The position numbers and the translations under genes are program-made. Under the pieces are notes generated by a model. That model did not search any database and was not told where the DNA came from. It was given only the letters and a program-made list of their open reading frames with translations. From positions 11,790,193 through 11,854,192 of the forward strand of contig SCHM01000001.1 in the NCBI GenBank assembly GCA_004123355.1: a stretch of DNA of 64,000 bases, written 5' to 3'. The stretch comes from Amphirosellinia nigrospora. Taxonomy: Eukaryota; Ascomycota; Sordariomycetes; Xylariales; Xylariaceae. Shown in pieces: positions 57,831 through 64,000 of the stretch. How positions within the stretch are numbered: position 1 is the first letter of the stretch; the number at the start of each line of letters is the position of its first letter.

Positions 57831-59339
57831 ATGCCAGCATCCAATCGATCCTCTGATCCGCCGCCAACCACCAGGAGGAAAGTCAAAACAGGCTGTCGTA
57901 CCTGCAAGACACGGCATGTGAAATGTGACGAAGCCCGTCCAGCTTGCCGTCGTTGCGTCTCTACTGGCCGCATCTGCGATGGCTATGGGATATGGGGTGG
58001 TGGCGGAGTTAAGAGTTCTGCGCGAGCCGTTGCGCCGAGAAGCCCGCCGATACGTGAGCCGGCGTGCCAAATCAATACGCAAACTGAGTCCGAGCAAGAG
58101 ACTTACTTCCGTTGGTTCAAACATCGAACCTATCCGAAACTACCACTGCCATTCATCACCCGTTTGGCAAACCCTCGTCCTTCAGGCATGTGTGGCTGAG
58201 CCCGCAATCCTCCATGCCGTGCTTGCACTCGGGTCAGCCATCAGAGGGAGAGTTTTGAGCAAGGTCACCCGAAAGAGCCCTGTGTGGCTTTGGATTCTCA
58301 ACAAGAGTTCATGCTGCGCGAATATGGCAAAGCTATCCGCTGCCTCCAACCCATTTCTCTAGTCGAGACAGGAGGTCGGTTCACGTAGCGCTCGTCACCT
58401 GTATATTGTTTACCTTCTTTGAAAACCTGCTTGGGCGTTACGCCATTGCCAACGCCCATCTCCATTCAGGTCTCAGGCTATTATCAGAAACCTACGGTTC
58501 TTTCATTCAGTCGCTACCAATATCCCTACCCCGCGGATATGTTGACGATTGGATTATCGAGTTTTGCCAGGTTGCACGTGCAAGCAGCTTTATTAGGCCA
58601 AGGCCTGCCTGGTCTATACCCGGTATTACCAGTGTATCCGACCACGCCGATACCAGGGTCTTTGCATCCACGAATCAAGCTGCCCACTACATGGACCGAT
58701 TGCTGCTTGACATCTTGCATCTAACAGAGTCGTGCTCTTTATCGGATGAGAATGCGATAGGTTTGACCATCTCTGAAGGTTTTAATGACAGCCAGCAGCA
58801 TTTACGAGCAGAGCTTCAAATATGGCTGGCTGCATACAACGCCACAAGCTCGGACGTGCGTGATGGATTCTCCCATATAGATGCATTCTACTTCAAACTG
58901 CTGCGCGGTTATCATACCATTGCTACCCTCATGGTAATACTTGTGCTTGGCCTATGTGCGAGACCCTATACGACTTATACACCGCGAATTTCGTTTCATT
59001 GATAGAGCAATTAATTGTATCTGGAAAGCTCACGTCGCTCGCCCAGTATGGCACCACACCCCGTGGGCGAGTGAAATGCCACGCAAGATATCCCATTCTG
59101 TTGGCGACAAAGGATGGATCCCTCTCCTCTACTTCGTTGCGTGTGAAGTGCCGAGTTCATCGGATTAGAGTCCAGGCGATCAAGCTGCTCTCGCAAACTC
59201 TACATAAAGAGGGGATATGAATTCCAGGCTCGTCCTCATTATTGCGAAGGAGATCATACGGATTGAGGAGGGCGATTACTATCAGGGCTTTGAGAAAGAT
59301 GGTCGGTTCAATTTTCGCATACTACGGAACGGGATGTGA
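57831..59339 (+). CDS. Zn2Cys6 transcription factor, at least seven frameshifts
   Basis: The N-terminal binuclear zinc cluster is complete: six cysteines spaced C-X2-C-X6-C-X6-C-X2-C-X6-C, with CRTCKTRHVKCDEARPAC inside, at residues about 22-49. A linker and FRWFKHRTYPKLPLPF follow. The middle part reads, after correction, LVLQACVAEPAILHAVLALG, then FTFFENLLGRYAIANAHLH, and LHLTESCSLSDENAI. The end has CETLYDLYTANFVSLIEQLI and CRVHRIRVQAIKLLSQT. This is the usual layout of the fungal-specific regulators with a C-terminal activation region. Shifts are needed near 58160 (extra base), 58283, 58388, 58946, 59058, 59146 (extra base) and 59216. The corrected product is 503 residues. So many shifts make a true pseudogene more likely here than elsewhere. 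Confidence 0.75.
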
Positions 59340-60265
59340 CTTTATTGCACCTCTTCCCGATCATTACCGCTGTACAATGTCCAGGTGGGGCTCCCTGCAT
59401 CCTATGGGAGTTTTACATTAGAATACGAGCAAAGACGGGCAAATGGCATTGGTGCGGTTAGGAAAAAGAGGTGTTACGATCTCGAGGTGAGACAATGGGC
59501 AGACGTTGCGTATGAATCTCCCATACATTGTCGTATCATTAGTCCTGCGTGGAGATGTTAAAGACTATTTCATAGGCAATGTCCCCCGACTCCTCAATTC
59601 TTCAGCGCACCTCTGAGCGGAGCCGTCCCAACTTGTATGTATAGAAGTCGAAAATAATGAAAACGAGAAAGATTCATGGATTCAACCATCTGGTGCAGGT
59701 GTTGTGCAAACATTGGGTAGCCGCATATTATTATACATATATGCAATCTAGCAGTCCCTCTTAGGGCCACCTAATCCGATCACGTGTCTAGGTGATCTTA
59801 GTCTCCTAGCAACGCAAAGAATGTTGGCTGTCGCTAAGGGTAGCATCACTTTGTGAATGCTCTATTTGAGGACCCTGGGATTCATTCAAGTCATTCATTT
59901 TACCTAGCACCATCGGTAATTGTAAGAGAACGAATCCTCCCATTCAATCTTGCCATCTCCACTCTGGAAGTGACACGAATCCTTAGAAGGCATGGAAGAG
60001 CGTGGTAAAGAACACCGGGAACAGCTTCAGTGATAGCTCAGCTTGGAGAAGTGACCTGGTGTATGAAAGGGCTAATTGGGTGCCTAATTACATTGAATTA
60101 GGTATGTCTTGCGAAGGGCGCCGTGAACAGAGATTCGCTCCCTACCCATCAACTATATGATAGGTCGCCTAACACGTCCTAACCAACGCGCCCTAATGCG
60201 CCTGACATGGAGGTTCCCTTCCCGCTTGTGGTTTATATAAGAGGCCAATCTATGATACATTCGAA
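59340..60265. other. Intergenic, presumed kinase promoter at right end
   Basis: About 925 bp. No gene seen. A TATA box at 60234-60240 belongs to the gene downstream. Confidence 0.45.
60234..60240 (+). promoter_or_regulatory. TATA box before the eIF2alpha-kinase-like gene
   Basis: TATATAA about 25 bp before the first ATG (60266). The distance suggests transcription starts very near or at that ATG, so the true start codon may lie further downstream. Confidence 0.4.
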
Positions 60266-62355
60266 ATGAGCTTGTTATCGACCATTTTGTCTCGCTGCAC
60301 CTCATCCACAATTTTCATAAATGATAGTGGCCTGGCTGCTAACATTCATCCAGGCCGAACACACATCGCCTTCCTCCCAGACGAATCTGCCTCAGATGGT
60401 TATGGACTCTACCGATGGCTCTACACGATCAAAAGCCTCTACGGACGATGACGTTCAAAGTATTAGTAGATCCTCTCGCGAGCGGTCCAGGATCAAGGAC
60501 AGACCCTGCTGGGTTCTGAAGATGCCGTCGACATGGAAAGGCATCGTAATATGATGCTTGCCAGCCTACTTGAGGACTACTATCGCAGCCGCGCCCTCGA
60601 ATTTCTCAATGCTACGAATACTGGACAACACTATAATAGACAGTCACAGGAAGTCGAAGCCGTTACCCGCCAGTTATTCAGCCAAGCTAGTCAAGTTCTC
60701 TCATCGACGGGCTTACTCTCCCCCGCGCAACTTCAGATGAATCTCAGAATATACGCCAGCAATATCTATCAGGACTCGACACTCTTGTTGCAGGATTACA
60801 AACACCCGACTTACTTGACTCAATGCGTGACCTGATAGTCCAAACGCCACAGCTTAACCTAGCAGCTCATCCTGCCAACAATCTGCAATTGACCCGCGTC
60901 AGCCTCAATCGTTACAGCAACATAGTCATTATAGATCATCGTTCAGAGAGGATCGCCTTCTCGGAAAGGGCGGATTCGGAAAGTCTATCAATGTTACAAT
61001 CAACTGGACCAAAAAACATATGCCGTGAAGAGGTTGTTCTACCACCAAGACTGGTGAAGAGCGTCTCAGACGGGAGACATGAGATCTGCAGCATGTTTTA
61101 CGCGAAGTTCAGGCAATGGCTATGCTCGATCATCCTAATATTGTGCGATACCACGCCACATGGTTTGAGATACCGCAGCAGTTGCCTGAACTTTTGAGTG
61201 GGCTTGGTAAGCTTGCATCCGCTCCATACTAACTCCAGCGAATCCACGCTGGTATTCTTGTTCTTTGATCTGACTGTTGTCAGAAAATACCAATAGCGAA
61301 ATTCCAAGGCGCCCCGGCCCCTCTTGCTAGACAGCTATGCACTAAGGCGAGATAGCGAACAGGAATCGTCTATGAGCGGCGGCATCGTATTTGGTGAAGA
61401 CACTGCGCCTTTCTTGGATCCGGATGCAAATGGCGACCCTAGTAATAAAGGATGGTCTGAGGATGATAGCTTGGGACTCAGTGTTGCCGATACCACAACA
61501 GCTTCTGAGAGTAACCTCTTTGTGGAGGGTCGATTGGCTCGGACGATTCATACTTTCCTAGAGATGCTATGGATACCAGTATATGCGCATTATACATCCA
61601 AATGTCCATGTACCCGATGACTCTGGCTCAGTTTATCTCTCCAGCCTCATCTTCCAATACGGGGTTGCGGCATTGCTTCCATCTCCGCCCAACACTCCGC
61701 TTAGTGCTTCGCATACACGAAGGCTTACAGCACATCACTCCAAAGGCTTAATACATCGAGATATTAAGCCAGGAAATATTTTCCTCTCTGGCCCAACGGA
61801 GAGTTCCGACGGCGGCTATTGCGACCTGTCGTGTGAATTATGCGCGGAACTCGACGGAGAAATTTCAGCTAGTCGAGGGTGGTTGAACCCTAGGATCGGC
61901 GATTTTGGCCTAGTTCACCAACTCGCGCAAGGCGAGGTGCTAATGTCGTCGCAAAGCTCCCCAGAGTCGAAGCATAATGCAGGAACGGCTTATTATCAGC
62001 CACCTCGAAAAGACGAAAGAAAGATGAGAAGATCGACATTTTTGCGCTTGGCGTGGTCTTGGTCGAGATGCTATGCCGCTGCAATACTGCAATGCAACGT
62101 GTTGACATGCTTAAAGGGCTGCAGCGTGGGGAATTGCCTCCAGAACTTCGACAGAATATACAAGACGAGGGTCATGATTCGGAAACTACGGACAGGGTCA
62201 TGCTGCTGGTGTCTTCTATGGTTGAAGAGGATCCCGAGAAGAGATGGTCTGGGGCTAAAGTGCGCGAGGCTCTTCTCGACTTGGTGGCAAGATGTGAGCC
62301 AGTGAGCTTTGCATTCCCCCCTAGAGGGATTTCGTGGATACATGATAGCCATTAG
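60266..62355 (+). CDS. eIF2alpha kinase-like protein (HRI/PEK type), several frameshifts
   Basis: N-terminal HRNMMLASLLEDYYRSRALE and DLIVQTPQLNL with LTRVSLNRYSNIVIIDHR match the conserved leader of ascomycete PEK/GCN2-type kinases. The glycine loop is LLGKGGFGK. The invariant Lys is in TYAVKR. HVLREVQAMAMLDHPNIVRY and HATWFE follow, then the hallmark LYIQMSMYPMTLAQFI, catalytic loop LIHRDIKPGNIFL, metal motif IGDFGLVHQL, and C-lobe IDIFALGVVLVEMLC with MVEEDPEKRW. All catalytic residues are present. Frames change near 60520, 60725, 60955, 60980, 61050-61090, 61560-61740 and 62030; most are single missing bases. An intron acceptor (GCTAAC...CCAG) near 60352 suggests a 5' intron, so the start is uncertain. 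Role: phosphorylates eIF2alpha to lower translation under stress. Confidence 0.75.
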
Positions 62356-63070
62356 TGATGTGGCGCACGACTTATTAGTCGACATCTTCCCTTGAAGACA
62401 ACAACCCCACTTGATGTCCGATCTATACTGATGTATTTATGACCTAGCATTCTAAATAAAGTACTCGCTTGAGCAACAAACATATACATAGTATGGAAGT
62501 TAGGAGCGTAACAACAAAAGGGACTGACCGGGATTCAAACACCTCTAGCGGAAGCAAGTTCCTATATGATGTCCTATTCTTCACTTATAGTTGATTTTTG
62601 CCAGGTGATATTCTAAGCTGATGATTCGGTAACTCTGGCGCCCTCCGCTCCCCTCCATTATCAACCCTGCGAAGCTTATGGGCGAATCAAAGATCAAACC
62701 CTTTGGATGCTGCTACTCTTTCAGCTGTCGTGTCTCATCTACAAAGATCATGGGCAGGGTCCACTTCACATCGCCAAGCAAGGCATTATTCAACGTTCTT
62801 TATTTGTTGCTGGCTAGCTAACAAGGGCGTCATCCCTTTGTTGAGGTGTGATTTTGATTGTGCTCGGATCTGGGTCTCTTGAGGTGTGATGAGGAGAAGG
62901 CATTGTTTTGAGACTAAGAGTATAAGTGACGCATGAAAAGTCACGCATATTTAAACATCCGGAGTAGGCGGCTCATGTCACACAGCTTTTTCAGTCAGTG
63001 TCATTCATACCAGCCTTATTTTCAGAAGATCAGAATCCATCATACACATCAAAGTCAACCTAACATCATC
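62356..63070. other. Intergenic, no gene seen
   Basis: About 715 bp, between two plus-strand genes. A TATA-like ATATTTAAA lies near 62947, about 125 bp before the next ATG. Confidence 0.45.
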
Positions 63071-63593
63071 ATGAGCGCCACCACCGCATCAAGCGACCTC
63101 ACAAACATGGCAGAGACATACTGCATAACCATTTCCAACAAATTCATAGACACAGCCAACCCAAAAGTAGTGACCCTTCATGAGGTTACAGACAACTGGA
63201 TCAAGAGGATTTCGCCGAACATCCAATCGTACTCGGAGTGTACGACTATCTGCGACATTTGCACACAATTGCTCAACGAAGAGTGGGTTACATCTCGTCT
63301 CGGTACTGTTTTACGGATGCTGGATTCCTCCCGGAACCATTGGTAGATCTGCTTTTTTCAACTATCTACTTTCGCGATTCCAGAAATACGCGAACGAGAG
63401 GCGGATCAAGTCACATAGACGCCCAGATGCACTATGGTATGAGTAGAGAGATAGATGGCTCGGAACGGGGCCAATGCGCCAATGACGATAAGAGGGCTGG
63501 TACCTCAGTGAGTCTATTTTATAAGAAAAATCTATTCTGTGAACTGATATATAGGTGATTCATGTATCGAGTATGACACTTAACCTTATGTGA
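63071..63593 (+). CDS. Small protein of unknown function, one frameshift
   Basis: Exons 63071-63507 and 63555-63593 are proposed, with a 47-bp intron (GTGAGT donor, AACTGAT branch-like site, ATAG acceptor). One missing base near 63211 joins the two main frames; the product is then 158 residues and the total length closes in frame. The first part begins MSATTASSDLTNMAETY and runs to VTLHEVTDNWIKR. The second contains HPIVLGVYDYLRHLHTIAQR, YCFTDAGFLPEPLVDLLFST and DAQMHYGMSREID. No signal peptide or membrane segment is seen. Family not recognised. The 3' end is less sure than the core; without the intron the frame stops at 63558. Confidence 0.45.
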
Positions 63594-64000
63594 GATGAAG
63601 GACCCAACTTGTGCTAGAAATGATGAAGAGAAAACCCCCGCGGTTGGGTTGGTGAGCGTAATCAAACCTCCCTTATCGGCATGCATACCTCGGCTCACCT
63701 AAGCCCTGTAGTTTCGGCTTCCGGGTCCGGGAATCTCAATCCTCAACAAAATAATTATTATTTCTTCCTGATCCAGGCAGCTACGCCTTTGCCATTCTCG
63801 TAATCTCATTTAGATTTGAGTTCCCCTACGATCCACTCACTCATTCGTCCATACATTCTTTAACAGACCTGCGTAGAATACAAACTTTTCATTCCTCTGT
63901 ATGCCTTTTGCGCCGAGCAACGGCCTCCTTGCAAAGTGCACGAGCACAGCCCTGTGCCACTTGCGAGCGATCCCGCTCTGGGCGATAGCCCTGCTGGTGC
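63594..64000. other. Right end of window, no gene seen
   Basis: About 400 bp without a supported gene or repeat. A gene starting beyond 64000 cannot be excluded. Confidence 0.4.

Noticed and set aside
61201-61240. Intron of about 32 bp with GTAAGC and TACTAAC in the eIF2alpha-kinase-like gene
   Set aside because: Too short for a normal fungal intron; the surrounding frame is damaged, so the join could not be verified.
10756-63211. Programmed ribosomal frameshifting as an explanation for the many shifts
   Set aside because: The sites share no slippery heptamer or downstream structure and occur in unrelated genes; missing bases in homopolymers explain them better.
1-64000. CRISPR arrays, bacterial operons or Shine-Dalgarno sites
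   Set aside because: The introns and families are fungal; no spaced identical repeats were seen.
1-64000. tRNA or rRNA genes
   Set aside because: None was recognised by eye on either strand; a tRNAscan or Infernal run would be needed to exclude them.

Overview
The window reads as nuclear DNA of a filamentous ascomycete (Pezizomycotina). The genes carry short 50-80 bp spliceosomal introns with GTRNGT-type donors, GCTAAC/CTGAC-like branch sites and YAG acceptors. The protein families are typical of such fungi: HET-domain proteins, 2EXR, SAT4-type membrane proteins, Zn2Cys6 regulator, CE5 esterase, an HRI/PEK-type eIF2alpha kinase. Two blocks (1-2160 and about 48.26-53.85 kb) are extremely AT-rich and almost gene-free, as expected for repeats mutated by RIP. 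A 329-bp element at 3292-3620 is a non-mutated copy of a repeat whose copies at 48.17 kb and 53.85-54.36 kb differ from it almost only by C-to-T and G-to-A changes, so RIP can be seen directly.

Layout. 0-5 kb: RIP block, then a CorA-like pseudogene split by the 329-bp element. 5-16 kb: small cysteine-rich secreted protein, 2EXR protein, TPR and HET reading frames (perhaps one broken gene), a three-exon SDR, a CE5 cutinase/acetylxylan esterase. 17.7-33 kb: conserved regulatory-looking protein, dihydrofolate/folylpolyglutamate synthase, class I methyltransferase, DUF218 protein, alpha/beta hydrolase (tail to tail with DUF218), a second HET gene, a small two-exon gene and an SRPK-like kinase. 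33.8-48 kb: SAT4-type membrane protein, MFS transporter, PrpD-type dehydratase, CadA/IRG1-like PrpD-fold protein, citrate-synthase-family enzyme, methyltransferase and small membrane protein. 48-54 kb: RIP-mutated composite repeat. 54-64 kb: kinase-like fragment, an unrecognised protein with an internal repeat, Zn2Cys6 regulator, eIF2alpha kinase and a small unknown gene.

The most interesting assembly is 35.6-47.3 kb. A citrate-synthase-family condensing enzyme, a methylcitrate-dehydratase-like enzyme, a cis-aconitate-decarboxylase-like enzyme, an MFS exporter and a methyltransferase together suggest an (alkyl)citrate to (alkyl)aconitate to (alkyl)itaconate pathway. No fatty acid or polyketide synthase is seen here, so the acyl donor is unknown. 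A TIR element sits about 140 bp upstream of the citrate synthase start.

Many genes can be read only by allowing single-base shifts. Most are one missing base, often in a homopolymer. This looks more like sequencing or assembly undercalling than like biology, but some genes may be true pseudogenes. Gene limits below are given across these shifts. All intron positions were inferred by eye from splice signals and frame continuity.
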